A DNA stretch of 64,000 nt, taken from NCBI GenBank assembly GCA_009783705.1, contig WRCX01000005.1:1-64000 (forward strand), given 5' to 3'. The notes under the pieces were generated by a model. The model made no database searches. It had not been told where the DNA came from and was given only the letters and a program-made list of their open reading frames with translations. Position numbers and translations under genes: made by a program. Positions 54,206 to 62,431 of this stretch are shown one piece after another (positions within the stretch are counted from its first letter, which is position 1; every line of letters starts with the position of its first letter). The DNA comes from Candidatus Bathycorpusculum hydrogenotrophicum (GTDB lineage: Archaea; Thermoproteota; Bathyarchaeia; Bathyarchaeales; Bathycorpusculaceae).

Positions 54206-54369
54206 GTGAATTATCAAACCTTTTGGTGTTGAGTATCACTGTGCATAATCTGCTTTTATGCATTACCCAAGAAAAGGGGTTTTTTAAGCCAAAAACCAAC
54301 AGAGATACAAGAGTTAATTTTACAGTGATTTATTCGTATTTTTCTGCTACTATGGGGTATATAGGATTG

Positions 54370-55266
54370 TTAGGGGTTGTTTTCGGTTTGTTTTTGTGGG
54401 AGGGTTACGTTTTTTTCTCCTGTGAGTTCTTTTTGTAGTGTTTGGGCTCTTTGGGCGACCATTTGGGCTTCAGTTTGTATTTGGGGGTCTTTCATTTCTT
54501 CTTTGCGTTTTTCGTTGGATTTTAAGATAAGACGCAAAAGATCTGAGTCGTATGATTTGAGAAGTAATTCTGTGTTTGGAATGAGGCAGTGTCCGCCGAT
54601 GTATCCTGGAAACATTATGGGGCGGTCGTAGCGTTGACGGTGGGTATCTTCGAGGAAATCAATTGTGTTGTTAAAGTCGGCGTTGAATGTGTGTGCGATG
54701 CGGTGCATTTCTTGGAAGCAGGTAATCATCCAGGCGCGGTAGGTGGTTTCAAAGAGTTTAGCTAATTCGGTTTCGGTACAGCTTTTGAGTACTTTAACTT
54801 GGAGTCCCAGTGTCTCGAAATGGGTTTTTGCGTCTTTTGCTGCTTTGGGTGTGGCGCCGCCGATGTATTTGGGCCAGCGTTTCATCTCCCAGATCATGTG
54901 TTCTACGTTTATGTGCACACCTCGTGCGGGGGAGTGTACCACTTGGCAGTCGTTGCATTTTTTTGCAACTTGAAGAGTGGTTCCCGGCGGAACTGTACTG
55001 TTAACTATAATTAGGTTAGGTTGATACTGTTTGGCATAGTCAGCTATGACTTGAGCGAATTTTTCAGGGTTTGCACATGGAAGGGCTACTTGTAGAACGT
55101 CAATTTTGTTTGGGATTTTGGTTTTGTCTTGGTTGAGTTCTTGCATTTTGGTTTGATCTAAATCTAAACCGTAAACTGTAAACTCGGCTTTCTTTTCAGT
55201 GTAGAGGGAGAAAAGGGTATGGCCGATTTCACCTAACCCAACGATGAGGACTATTTGGTGAGTCAT
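54370..55266 (-). CDS. Short nucleotide-sugar 6-dehydrogenase-like protein
   Basis: About 298 aa, related to UDP-glucose/UDP-ManNAc dehydrogenases but lacking their ~100-residue C-terminal UDP-binding domain. Seen are the Rossmann motif LIVGLGEIGHTLF, VNSTVPPGTT, an ETTYRAWMITCFQEMHRIA helix and PGYIGGHCLIPNTELLL with the catalytic cysteine retained. ATG at 55266 with GAGG seven bases upstream is preferred to ATG 55290, which lies near the predicted transcription start. It shares a promoter with the acyltransferase gene, suggesting a common sugar pathway. Confidence 0.75.
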   Translation of the reverse strand: MTHQIVLIVGLGEIGHTLFSLYTEKKAEFTVYGLDLDQTKMQELNQDKTKIPNKIDVLQVALPCANPEKFAQVIADYAKQYQPNLIIVNSTVPPGTTLQVAKKCNDCQVVHSPARGVHINVEHMIWEMKRWPKYIGGATPKAAKDAKTHFETLGLQVKVLKSCTETELAKLFETTYRAWMITCFQEMHRIAHTFNADFNNTIDFLEDTHRQRYDRPIMFPGYIGGHCLIPNTELLLKSYDSDLLRLILKSNEKRKEEMKDPQIQTEAQMVAQRAQTLQKELTGEKNVTLPQKQTENNP

Positions 55267-55299
55267 GCTGAGGCCTCGATGGAAATCCATGGGTGTTAA

Positions 55300-55315
55300 A
55301 ACTATTTAAATCTGG
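55300..55315. promoter_or_regulatory. Shared bidirectional TATA box of the sugar-modification genes
   Basis: The palindromic core TTTAAA within ACTATTTAAATCTG (about 55300-55313) lies about 24 bases before the ATG at 55333, giving a leaderless plus transcript. It also lies about 42 bases before the minus gene start at 55266. TTTAAA reads the same on both strands, so one TATA box may serve both directions. Confidence 0.5.
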
Positions 55316-55332
55316 AGCACAAAAAGACAGGT

Positions 55333-55845
55333 ATGCAGAATTCAAAGCGAGGCATCGGTATTGTGACTGGTGCTAACGTAGAAATTGGTGCCGATTGTGC
55401 GATTTGGAACTATGTCGTCATAGGGGAAGGAACCAAAATCGGTGCAGGTACCATTGTGGGTAGTTTTGTTGATTTGGGCAAAAATGTTACCTTGGGTAAA
55501 AACTGTAACATACAAGCTAATGTTACCATATCAAACGGTTGTGTGCTAGGCGATAATGTCTTTATTGCCCCAAACACTAGCTTGTTAAATGACAAATATC
55601 CCCGATGTAACTATTTGACGCCGCCTATGATAAAAGATGATGCTACCATTGGTGGTGGGGTGACTATTCTTCCCAGCGTAACAATTGGTGAAAAAGCGGT
55701 GGTTGGTGGTGGGAGTGTTGTTACCAAAGATGTGGCACCTAGAACCGTGGTTGCGGGTTGTCCAGCTAAGAAAGTTATGTCTCTTGAGGAATTTGAAGCT
55801 AAACGCGAAGAATTCTTGGCGCAAAAGTGCAGGGTGTCACCATGA
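55333..55845 (+). CDS. Hexapeptide-repeat acetyltransferase
   Basis: 170 aa left-handed beta-helix acyltransferase. Repeats such as VEIGADCAIWNYVVIGEGTKIGAGTIVG, GKNVTLGKNCNIQANVTIS and GVTILPSVTIGEKAVVGGGSVVT follow the hexapeptide pattern, and the N/H-type active-site loop lies in FIAPNTSLLND. Similar enzymes (WbpD-type) acetylate amino sugars. The TGA stop overlaps the next ATG (ATGA). With the dehydrogenase-like and DUF354 genes this looks like a surface-glycan sugar pathway. Confidence 0.85.
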   Translation: MQNSKRGIGIVTGANVEIGADCAIWNYVVIGEGTKIGAGTIVGSFVDLGKNVTLGKNCNIQANVTISNGCVLGDNVFIAPNTSLLNDKYPRCNYLTPPMIKDDATIGGGVTILPSVTIGEKAVVGGGSVVTKDVAPRTVVAGCPAKKVMSLEEFEAKREEFLAQKCRVSP

Positions 55846-56831
55846 GAGTTTGGTATGACGCCTGCACAGGCAAACAAGTTCGTTATGCCATTGCCATAGC
55901 TAAAAAGTTCAGAGCCTTGGGACATGAAGTTATCTTTACCACTCGTGAACATCCCGACACTATTCCACTGGCCAAAGGATTAGGCGAAGATCCACTGGTT
56001 GTTGGGAAATATGCACCGACAACGCTTACATCAAGGCTTGAGGAGAGCGCGGAGCGCATTATCCAGTTTGCAAGGATGTTTAGAGATAAAAAACCAGATG
56101 TAGCAATTGCCCATCAATCCGTAGAGCTTTGTCGAGTGGCATTTGGCTTGGGCATACCCATCATAACCACCGCTGACACACCCTATGCCTATGCAGTAAA
56201 TCGCTTAACGTTGCCCTTTGCACACACGGTGGTGGTCTCTGAGGCACTGCCCAAGAGTTTCACAGCAGACAATGGCGCTCACAACGTCGCAGTTTTTAGG
56301 GGTGTTGATGAAGTTGCATGGATTAAGGGCTTCAAAACAAAAAAAACAGCCGATACAAAAAGACCACTGATTGTGGTTAGACAGATAGAAACCAGAGCAG
56401 TCTATGCAGAAAAAAAACAAGATAACGTTCAAACATTGGCGCAACGACTTGCTGAGCTGGGAAATGTCCATGTCGTTCAAAGATACAATAATGAAAATGA
56501 AGAGGCCTACAAGGGGAAGCTGGGTTTTGAGGATACTGCTGAGTTGGTAGCACACGCCGATTTAGTAGTTAGCTATGGCGGCACCATCACACGCGAAGCT
56601 GCACTACAGGGCGTACCTAGCATTGGTATCTCAGATATGGCAAAAACCTACGTTAACACCTACCTCGCTCAGAAGGGTTTTCCGCTGTTTGCAACAACAG
56701 AGGACCAGGTGATAGAGGTTGCCAAACAGTATTTGGGCAAACGTTTTGATGTTGCTGATAAACTTGCCGCACTTGAGAATCCAGTGGATGTCATAGCAGA
56801 TATAGCCAAAAACATAACTATGCAAAAGTAA
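55842..56831 (+). CDS. DUF354-family protein, glycosyltransferase-like fold
   Basis: About 329 aa. MRVWYDACTGKQVRYAIAIAKKFRALGHEVIFTTRE and later VVSYGGTITREAALQGVPSIG are characteristic of DUF354, a family with a GT-B-like fold linked to nucleotide-sugar metabolism. The start at 55842 overlaps the acetyltransferase stop by four bases. The 3' end overlaps the convergent SAM-hydrolase gene by 14 bases. The exact reaction is unknown. Confidence 0.85.
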   Translation: MRVWYDACTGKQVRYAIAIAKKFRALGHEVIFTTREHPDTIPLAKGLGEDPLVVGKYAPTTLTSRLEESAERIIQFARMFRDKKPDVAIAHQSVELCRVAFGLGIPIITTADTPYAYAVNRLTLPFAHTVVVSEALPKSFTADNGAHNVAVFRGVDEVAWIKGFKTKKTADTKRPLIVVRQIETRAVYAEKKQDNVQTLAQRLAELGNVHVVQRYNNENEEAYKGKLGFEDTAELVAHADLVVSYGGTITREAALQGVPSIGISDMAKTYVNTYLAQKGFPLFATTEDQVIEVAKQYLGKRFDVADKLAALENPVDVIADIAKNITMQK

Positions 56832-57594
56832 CTGTGACAGGATCACCTGTGCGGACAGGATATTTTTTAGCAAAACTGTCTTGATTTAGGGCAAGCTCCA
56901 AAAACCCATGACTGCCCACCAAGGCAACGGCTTCTTTTGAGTTAGTTTGTGCATAGGTTTCTCTTAGCGCTAACTTGAGCACTACCTGAGGCAGACTAAC
57001 GTTTACTGTTTGAGATTGAATTAATTCGCTTGGGATGTTGGTTACTGCGTTGCCAAAGCTGTCAACATATAGAATTTGACCAGTTAGGGTGCCGTTGATG
57101 TTTTGGATGCTGGCAAATTTGGGTGTGAGGAGTGGCTGTTGGGTTATTTCAGATCCAAACTCTGCTACAGATATACCGCTGTCGATGTGTGCTGCTACGG
57201 GTGCGAAAATATCACGGCCATGAAAAGTGTGTGAAACCTTGGGTAATCTAAATTTGGGGTTGGAGAGTTCATAGACATGCTTGATATCCTGTTGTTGTGC
57301 GGCTAGCATCAAGATGCCATTATCAGGACCCACAAAAAATGCCTGGTTAGTCTGTACTACAATCGCCCGTCGTTCTGTGCCCACCCCGGGATCCACAATC
57401 GCCACATGCACAGTCCCAACAGGAAAGTAGGGTGCAACTGAGGCCAGCATAAAAGCACCCATGCATATGTTGAATTTATCTACGCCATGAGTTATGTCGA
57501 TAATTTTAGAGTTGGGGTTTAGGGTGTAGATAACGCCCTTCATCTGAGCGACATAGGGATCATTTAATCCAAAGTCGGTGGTTAGAGTTATCAT
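56818..57594 (-). CDS. SAM hydroxide adenosyltransferase (DUF62 family)
   Basis: 258 aa. ITLTTDFGLNDPYVAQMKGVI, IIDITHGV, VHVAIVDPGVGTERRAIVV, FVGPDNGILML and HTFHGRDIFAPVAAHI are hallmarks of the fluorinase/chlorinase/DUF62 superfamily. The family members without halogen specificity hydrolyse SAM to adenosine and methionine. The C-terminal domain has YVDSFGNAVTNI. Its role is probably SAM turnover. It is two bases after the MoaD/ThiS gene and its stop overlaps the converging DUF354 gene. Confidence 0.92.
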   Translation of the reverse strand: MITLTTDFGLNDPYVAQMKGVIYTLNPNSKIIDITHGVDKFNICMGAFMLASVAPYFPVGTVHVAIVDPGVGTERRAIVVQTNQAFFVGPDNGILMLAAQQQDIKHVYELSNPKFRLPKVSHTFHGRDIFAPVAAHIDSGISVAEFGSEITQQPLLTPKFASIQNINGTLTGQILYVDSFGNAVTNIPSELIQSQTVNVSLPQVVLKLALRETYAQTNSKEAVALVGSHGFLELALNQDSFAKKYPVRTGDPVTVTFA

Positions 57595-57596
57595 GA

Positions 57597-57881
57597 TTAG
57601 CCGCCATGAACCACTGGAACAAACACAATTTCGTCGCCGTCACAAAGTTGAGTTTCATAACCGTCTAGAACGCTAATTTCGCGCCCATTAACTAGAATCA
57701 GAGAGTTAGAACGAGCGTCATTTAGTTCCGAATCAGAAAAAATCTGTTTAAGCGGGGGCAACTCTTGGCAAAGAGTTTCTACAACAGTCTGTATGGAAAC
57801 TCCATCTTGAAAGCTAAGGGTCAGCTGGGTCTTGCCTGAAATGTGGCGTAATGCACCGAGAAATTTTATAGTTATGAGCAT
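57597..57881 (-). CDS. MoaD/ThiS-family ubiquitin-like sulfur carrier
   Basis: 94 aa beta-grasp protein ending in the functional diglycine (VVHGG). Core strands MLITIKFLGALRHISGK, SLILVNGREIS and LCDGDEIVFVPVV match MoaD/SAMP. The C-terminal glycine is adenylated and thiolated to deliver sulfur to molybdopterin, tungstopterin or tRNA, or conjugated to proteins. Adjacent to the SAM hydrolase in one transcript. Which of these roles applies is not shown. Confidence 0.88.
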   Translation of the reverse strand: MLITIKFLGALRHISGKTQLTLSFQDGVSIQTVVETLCQELPPLKQIFSDSELNDARSNSLILVNGREISVLDGYETQLCDGDEIVFVPVVHGG

Positions 57882-57967
57882 ACGAGTAATCTACCATATA
57901 GGCGGGATTGTTAAATAGTTTTATTTATGAAAAGACGATGAATTAGGAATAAAAAGGCTGGTTAGCC

Positions 57968-58348
57968 TTAGCTAAAGTTTTCAAATTTTTCCTGCGTAAG
58001 TGTTTCTACGATGTCAGTTGCGATGTCAACAATTGAATCGGCTTGTTTCATCATGGCCTCTCCGTTGACTTCTTCGAGCTGAGAGTTCTGCTGAACTATG
58101 GTTTCTATTTCTATGAGAAAACGCAGAACCGAATCATTTGAACTGGGAACTTTAGCGCTTTCATCATGGATAAGTATCTCTATAAACGCAGGTTCACCTA
58201 AGCTATAGTAGATAGCGTTTCGGGCTTTTCGAATGGCTTCTAAAACCAAACTTGATGCCATGTAAGGGATTTTGCGCGCGGCCTCTAATTCAGCCTTTGC
58301 TTCACGCAAATACCTTAATGCCCATCCTTTACGGTACGCATCCATCAT
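57968..58348 (-). CDS. Small helical protein, HEPN-like
   Basis: 126 aa, all helical and charged. The N-terminal YLREAKAELEAARKIPYMASSLVLEAIRKARNAIYYSLGE has a spacing like HEPN or TPR-like helical pairs (alternating A, R, L). No catalytic Rx4-6H motif is visible, so an RNase role is not supported. It follows rps17e by 17 bases, so it is probably co-transcribed with a ribosomal protein. Confidence 0.55.
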   Translation of the reverse strand: MMDAYRKGWALRYLREAKAELEAARKIPYMASSLVLEAIRKARNAIYYSLGEPAFIEILIHDESAKVPSSNDSVLRFLIEIETIVQQNSQLEEVNGEAMMKQADSIVDIATDIVETLTQEKFENFS

Positions 58349-58365
58349 ACGGATTCTTTTCCGGC

Positions 58366-58602
58366 TTATTCGGCCATTTCTGATTCGTCAAGGTCAGAAT
58401 CGTCATCTGAACCGGCTTGAGCTAATGCGTTAGTGCGCGTTATGTATCCAGCAACTTTGTTACGTACCCGGGTGGTTGTGCCCCTGGTAACCTCATCAAC
58501 TAGACGTTTGTTTTCGTCAAAGCTGGTTGTGAATTTGCCTGGAAAGCGCGTCATCAGGTCTTTGCCGAGGTGCTTTATCTGTTCAGTCTTCACTTTTCCT
58601 AT
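58366..58602 (-). CDS. rps17e: Ribosomal protein S17e with an apparent ATA start codon
   Basis: 78 aa: (I/M)GKVKTEQIKHLGKDLMTRF, then PGKFTTSFDENKRLVDEV and VRNKVAGYITR, matching S17e throughout. Family members begin MG[KNR]V[RK]T, which aligns exactly with ATA-GGA-AAA-GTG here. A perfect Shine-Dalgarno GGAGG lies seven bases before ATA, and a TATA box at 58639-58645 puts the transcript start near 58616, downstream of the track's TTG. GTG three codons in is the only ordinary alternative but has 16-base spacing. The acidic tail GSDDDSDLDESEMAE is characteristic. The ORF track's N-terminal 44 residues are unlikely to be translated. Confidence 0.88.
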   Translation of the reverse strand: MGKVKTEQIKHLGKDLMTRFPGKFTTSFDENKRLVDEVTRGTTTRVRNKVAGYITRTNALAQAGSDDDSDLDESEMAE

Positions 58603-58638
58603 GTTTATTCCTCCGGTGTTAACAGTTTTTCTCCAGCG

Positions 58639-58645
58639 TTTAAAA
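58639..58645 (-). promoter_or_regulatory. rps17e TATA box
   Basis: On the minus strand TTTTAAA, flanked by GCGC-like bases, is centred near 58642. Transcription should begin around 58614-58618, just upstream of the GGAGG at 58610-58614, leaving a leader of about 15 bases. Confidence 0.45.
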
Positions 58646-58759
58646 GCGTAGGAGCAACACTCAATAGAGAACAGGCTTAATTTAAGTTTGCGCCTCAACG
58701 GTGAAAAATAAGCCCCCGAGAGGTTACGAGTCAAACGCCAAATAGAAAATTATCTTCGA

Positions 58760-59530
58760 TTAGGGTTTGATGTTGAAGAAAACCTCAAAGTTTTGGGCAA
58801 TCTGTTCGGCGGCTTCTTCCACAGATATTTTTTTAATGTCTGCCACGGCATCCACAACACATCGTATGTGGGAGGGTTTGGTTAGTTGGCCATTGTAGGG
58901 TTGTTTCCAATAAGTTACTGGACCATCGGTCTCTGTTAGCAGATTAGTCAAAGGGGTTTTTTCCACGACTTCGCGAATACCATTAGAATAGGTAGATGGG
59001 GGGCCTTCGGTGATAAAGTAGCCGTTGTCTATAGCTTTAGCAAGTGCCGTTAGAGGATGGCTAAACCAATGTAGAAGGACCTTGTTGAGACGATAGGAGG
59101 GGAGCATCTCTACGATTTTATCGGTGGTTCCTCTTGAATGTATGATAACGGGGAGTTCCATTGTTTCGGCGAGGCGTAACATTTTGTCAAATACGGTGAG
59201 TTGTTGTTCCCAGGTGGATTCATATTTGTAGTCTAAGCCAATTTCGCCGATGGCAACTACTTTGCCTTTTTGGGTTTGGATATAGTCGATGGTTTCTTGG
59301 AGTTCGTTTTCTTTGAGTACATTTACGTTCCAAGGATGGATACCTAAAGCTGGATAGACCAAATCGGGGTATTGTTGGGATAATTTGATATCATTTTGAC
59401 ATGTTGTTAAGTCCAGCGAATTGGTGACTAGTGCAGTCACGCCAGAGTTTTTGGCATCCGCTATCAGTTCATCAATGTGCCCGGCATACTCGGCCTCAGA
59501 GAGGTGAATATGAGCGTCTATTAGCTTCAT
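58760..59530 (-). CDS. TatD-family metal-dependent hydrolase
   Basis: 256 aa amidohydrolase-fold metal hydrolase, probable DNase. LIDAHIHLSEAEY supplies the first metal ligands, then ALGIHPWNV, AIGEIGLDY, PVIIHSRG, LLHWFSHPLTAL and LLTETDGP with the catalytic aspartate. Divergent from the histone gene across 147 bases containing both promoters. TatD proteins are 3'-5' exonucleases; substrate here unproven. Confidence 0.9.
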   Translation of the reverse strand: MKLIDAHIHLSEAEYAGHIDELIADAKNSGVTALVTNSLDLTTCQNDIKLSQQYPDLVYPALGIHPWNVNVLKENELQETIDYIQTQKGKVVAIGEIGLDYKYESTWEQQLTVFDKMLRLAETMELPVIIHSRGTTDKIVEMLPSYRLNKVLLHWFSHPLTALAKAIDNGYFITEGPPSTYSNGIREVVEKTPLTNLLTETDGPVTYWKQPYNGQLTKPSHIRCVVDAVADIKKISVEEAAEQIAQNFEVFFNIKP

Positions 59531-59642
59531 TTTGTTCAGCGCTATATTTGCCTTTGAGGGTTTTAAGATTTTCTTATGTTTACTTCAAATCAGCCGTTGG
59601 AAACATTTTAGTGTAAAAAGAGATAACAAAGGTTAAATACAG

Positions 59643-59652
59643 CCTTAAATAG
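59643..59652 (+). promoter_or_regulatory. Histone gene TATA box
   Basis: CCTTAAATAG is centred near 59648, 30 bases before the histone ATG at 59678, giving a leader of only a few bases. Confidence 0.4.
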
Positions 59653-59677
59653 AAAAAGAAGCGAAAGAGATGTCGAT

Positions 59678-59899
59678 ATGATTGAATTAGAAATAGCTGT
59701 AGCCCCCATGCATAGACTATGCAAAAAAGCAGGCGCCGACCGAGTAAGCGAAACCGCAGCAAAAGAACTAGCTAAATCCTTAGAGGAAATCGGAGTAAAA
59801 ATCGCTAAAGAAGCACTCGATTTTGCGATGCATGCAGGAAGAAAAACCATCAAAGCGGAAGATATTGAAATCGCCGCAAAAAAAGTCATGGGAAAATAA
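59678..59899 (+). CDS. Archaeal histone
   Basis: 73 aa, minimal histone fold without tails. The helix-strand-helix pattern is visible: IAVAPMHRLCKKAGADRVSETAAKELAKSLEEIGVKIAKEALDFAMHAGRKTIKAEDIEIAAKKV. The RVS loop and the buried hydrophobic pattern fit dimer formation and DNA wrapping. Most archaeal histones begin with a proline-rich ELP..P segment; here APMHRL. Monocistronic and nearly leaderless. Confidence 0.95.
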   Translation: MIELEIAVAPMHRLCKKAGADRVSETAAKELAKSLEEIGVKIAKEALDFAMHAGRKTIKAEDIEIAAKKVMGK

Positions 59900-60070
59900 A
59901 CTAACAAATCTCACTTTCCATCCCTTCTTTCTTTTTGTTTCTCTATCAGATTGGGATTCTGAAATTATTGTTGCTGACAAACCGAACTATTTTCATAAAG
60001 AAAAAGCAGAATCGACGATAAATTTAATTATCATCCCCAAATATACGAGCCTCATTGGAGAGTAAACAGA

Positions 60071-60724
60071 GTGAAGGCCATCATATTTGGAGCACCGGGC
60101 GCAGGAAAAGGCACGTATTCCTCACGGTTACAGAACCAACTTGGCGTTGAGGTTATCGCTATGGGCGATATTTTCCGGGAATCCGTTAAACAGAATTCCG
60201 AGCTGGGCAAAAAAGTCAAAAGCTACGTTGAACAGGGCGCATTAGTCCCAGATGATGTTGTTGTGGAGGTTCTAAAAGACCGACTCAGCAAAATTCCCGC
60301 AGATAAGGGTTTCTTACTTGATGGATTTCCACGCACCATCGAGCAGGCTAAAACTTTAGAGGGTATCGCAAAGATTGATGTTATCCTCCAACTAGATGTC
60401 CCTGATGAAATCATCATCGAACGGCTCTCTTCACGGCGCATCTGTAAAAACTGTAATGCCGTTTACAACATTCGCTTTCTCAAACCCAAAGTAGAGGGTA
60501 TATGCGACAAATGCGGTGGTGAGCTCTACCAGCGCAACGACGATAACATTGAAGTTATCAAACATCGTCTCAATATCTACAAAACCCAAACCGCACCCCT
60601 CATCGTATACTACAGAGAGAAAAATATTCCGTTTGTGGTTTCCGTTACCAAATCGCTGGATTCGCCACCTGAACCCATGGTTGCAAAAATGTTAGAAGAT
60701 CTAACAAAGATGGGTTTCTGCTAA
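60071..60724 (+). CDS. adk: Adenylate kinase
   Basis: 217 aa. P-loop IIFGAPGAGKGTYSS, NMP-binding region and LLDGFPRT; the lid carries a four-cysteine zinc site (CKNCNAVYN ... CDKCGGEL). This is the bacterial-like long-lid adenylate kinase, also common in some archaea. GTG start with GGAGAG upstream. It ends four bases into the converging archease gene. Confidence 0.94.
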   Translation: MKAIIFGAPGAGKGTYSSRLQNQLGVEVIAMGDIFRESVKQNSELGKKVKSYVEQGALVPDDVVVEVLKDRLSKIPADKGFLLDGFPRTIEQAKTLEGIAKIDVILQLDVPDEIIIERLSSRRICKNCNAVYNIRFLKPKVEGICDKCGGELYQRNDDNIEVIKHRLNIYKTQTAPLIVYYREKNIPFVVSVTKSLDSPPEPMVAKMLEDLTKMGFC

Positions 60725-61170
60725 ATATCGAGTATAAACTCTAAAACCACCCGTTCAGGTTCGCGGATAACCACCATCAAATGGTATGTTACCGCTTTCA
60801 CCCCTACTTTTTGGGGATGTCGTTTGGGGTTAAATTTTTCACCCCATGCTTTTGCTGTAAACTTGAAACTCTCAGGAGTTTCTTGCCAATCACTTATTTG
60901 GAATTTACTATAGAGCATACCATCTGTTTCGAACTTGACCAGTAAAGCTTCAAGCCAATTGTAGAGCAAAGCATATTGATCTTCAGCTTCCACCTCAAAG
61001 GTATCTTCTTTGGTCTGAGCGATTTTGGCACTGTTTGTCATAGTTTCAAACAGGGCTAACGCCGCATTTTCGTATGCTTCCTCCATGCGGGTACCTAGCG
61101 CCCGAACATAGATGTCTGCAGTGTGTTCTAAGAACTCAAATTTCCCAGCGAACTTGTCAGATTTACTCAT
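60721..61170 (-). CDS. Archease
   Basis: 149 aa. FEFLEHTADIYVRALG at the N-terminus, the middle ALLYNWLEALLVKFET and the C-terminal GVKAVTYHLMVV with PERVVLEFILDI match archease, the activator of RtcB-type RNA ligase in tRNA splicing. The catalytic acidic residues (D in HTAD and E/D near C-terminus) are present. Converges with adk with a four-base overlap. Confidence 0.93.
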   Translation of the reverse strand: MSKSDKFAGKFEFLEHTADIYVRALGTRMEEAYENAALALFETMTNSAKIAQTKEDTFEVEAEDQYALLYNWLEALLVKFETDGMLYSKFQISDWQETPESFKFTAKAWGEKFNPKRHPQKVGVKAVTYHLMVVIREPERVVLEFILDI

Positions 61171-61256
61171 AACTTAACCAAAAATAGATAGGTGGGCTAG
61201 AATAAAAACAAATTTTCCCCATCAAAAAGATAGGGCAAGCTACAAAGAAAGAAAGA

Positions 61257-62300
61257 TTAGAAGTATTTGGTGGCTTTCTGTATGGCCGCAGCTGCAAGTT
61301 TAGCAGATAGTTCCAGATCTTTGAGGCTCATTATACCAGTTGGACTGTGGATATAGCGTGTGGGAATCGAGATAGTTCCGCTTGGGATGCCTTGTCGTGT
61401 GATGGATATGCGTGCAGCATCAGTGCTACCAAGCAGGCCTGATTCGAGCTGGATAGCGATTTGTTCTTCCTGTGCTGTTTCGCGAAGCCAGCGAAGAATC
61501 TTGGGGTGAGTGATTAATCCAGAATCGCTAATAGTCAATGCGGGTCCTTTGCCCATTTTAACACTGGTATCGAATTCGCGAACACCTGGAACATCGCCTG
61601 CGATGGTTACATCCAGTGCTATTGCAAGGTCGGGATCTACACCAAAGGCAGCAGTTGCCGCACCCCGCAGACCCACCTCTTCTTGCACAGTACCTACCGC
61701 ACATACGGTGCAGTCTACTTCTTTTAGCAATCGCATGGTTTCAACCATGACTGCACAGCCAGCACGGTTGTCAAATGCTTTACCCATGACTGTGTCTTTG
61801 CCCAAGGGAGCATATTTTACATCAAACGCAACAGGATCACCTATTGCAACGCCCATTGCAACAGCATCATCTTTGCTTTCAGCACCTATGTCAATGAAGA
61901 GATCGTCATAGCTGATGATTTTTTTACGTTCCTCTTCTTTTTGAATATGGGGCGGCTTTGAGCCGATAACGCCTGGGTAAGTAACTGATTTGGTGTGGAC
62001 AACAACTTTTTGTGCGGGAAGAATGCGGTCGTCAATTCCACCCATTTTGCTAAACTGTATAAAACCGTCTTTGGTTATGGTTTTCACCATCAACCCGACT
62101 TCATCCATATGTGCAGCAAGCATGATTTTGGGTGCGTTGGGTTTACCGTTTTTGATCGCTATGACGTTTTCCATGCGGTCAACTTGGATCTTATCGGCAT
62201 GGGGTTTTAGCATCTCTACCATGAGGTCACGGACAGGGGTTTCTCTGCCAGTGACACCGCAAGCGTTGGAGAGCTTTTCTAGATTCTGATTTAGTGACAA
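61257..62300 (-). CDS. M42-family metallo-aminopeptidase (TET-like)
   Basis: 347 aa. LAAHMDEVGLMV supplies the first metal ligands; KAFDNRAGCAVMVE and GTVQEEVGLRGA carry the bridging aspartate and catalytic glutamate; ALDVTIAGDVPG and TRYIHSPTGIMSLKDLE complete the site. M42 enzymes form large cytoplasmic dodecamers degrading peptides. Start TTG at 62300. An 86-base gap precedes archease on the same strand. Confidence 0.93.
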   Translation of the reverse strand: MSLNQNLEKLSNACGVTGRETPVRDLMVEMLKPHADKIQVDRMENVIAIKNGKPNAPKIMLAAHMDEVGLMVKTITKDGFIQFSKMGGIDDRILPAQKVVVHTKSVTYPGVIGSKPPHIQKEEERKKIISYDDLFIDIGAESKDDAVAMGVAIGDPVAFDVKYAPLGKDTVMGKAFDNRAGCAVMVETMRLLKEVDCTVCAVGTVQEEVGLRGAATAAFGVDPDLAIALDVTIAGDVPGVREFDTSVKMGKGPALTISDSGLITHPKILRWLRETAQEEQIAIQLESGLLGSTDAARISITRQGIPSGTISIPTRYIHSPTGIMSLKDLELSAKLAAAAIQKATKYF

Positions 62301-62431
62301 GATTAAATCCTCTAAGTTTGTATAGTTAAAATTTGAGGGGTCTAGTTATTAAATGGTTTTGGCACAGTACGCGCATTACTTGACTCTTAAAAAGTATACA
62401 ATAACAAATACAACAATATCGTGGCTATATT

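Noticed and set aside
58366-58734. 122-aa version of rps17e
   Set aside because: The first 44 residues are not S17e-like and lie upstream of the TATA-predicted start.
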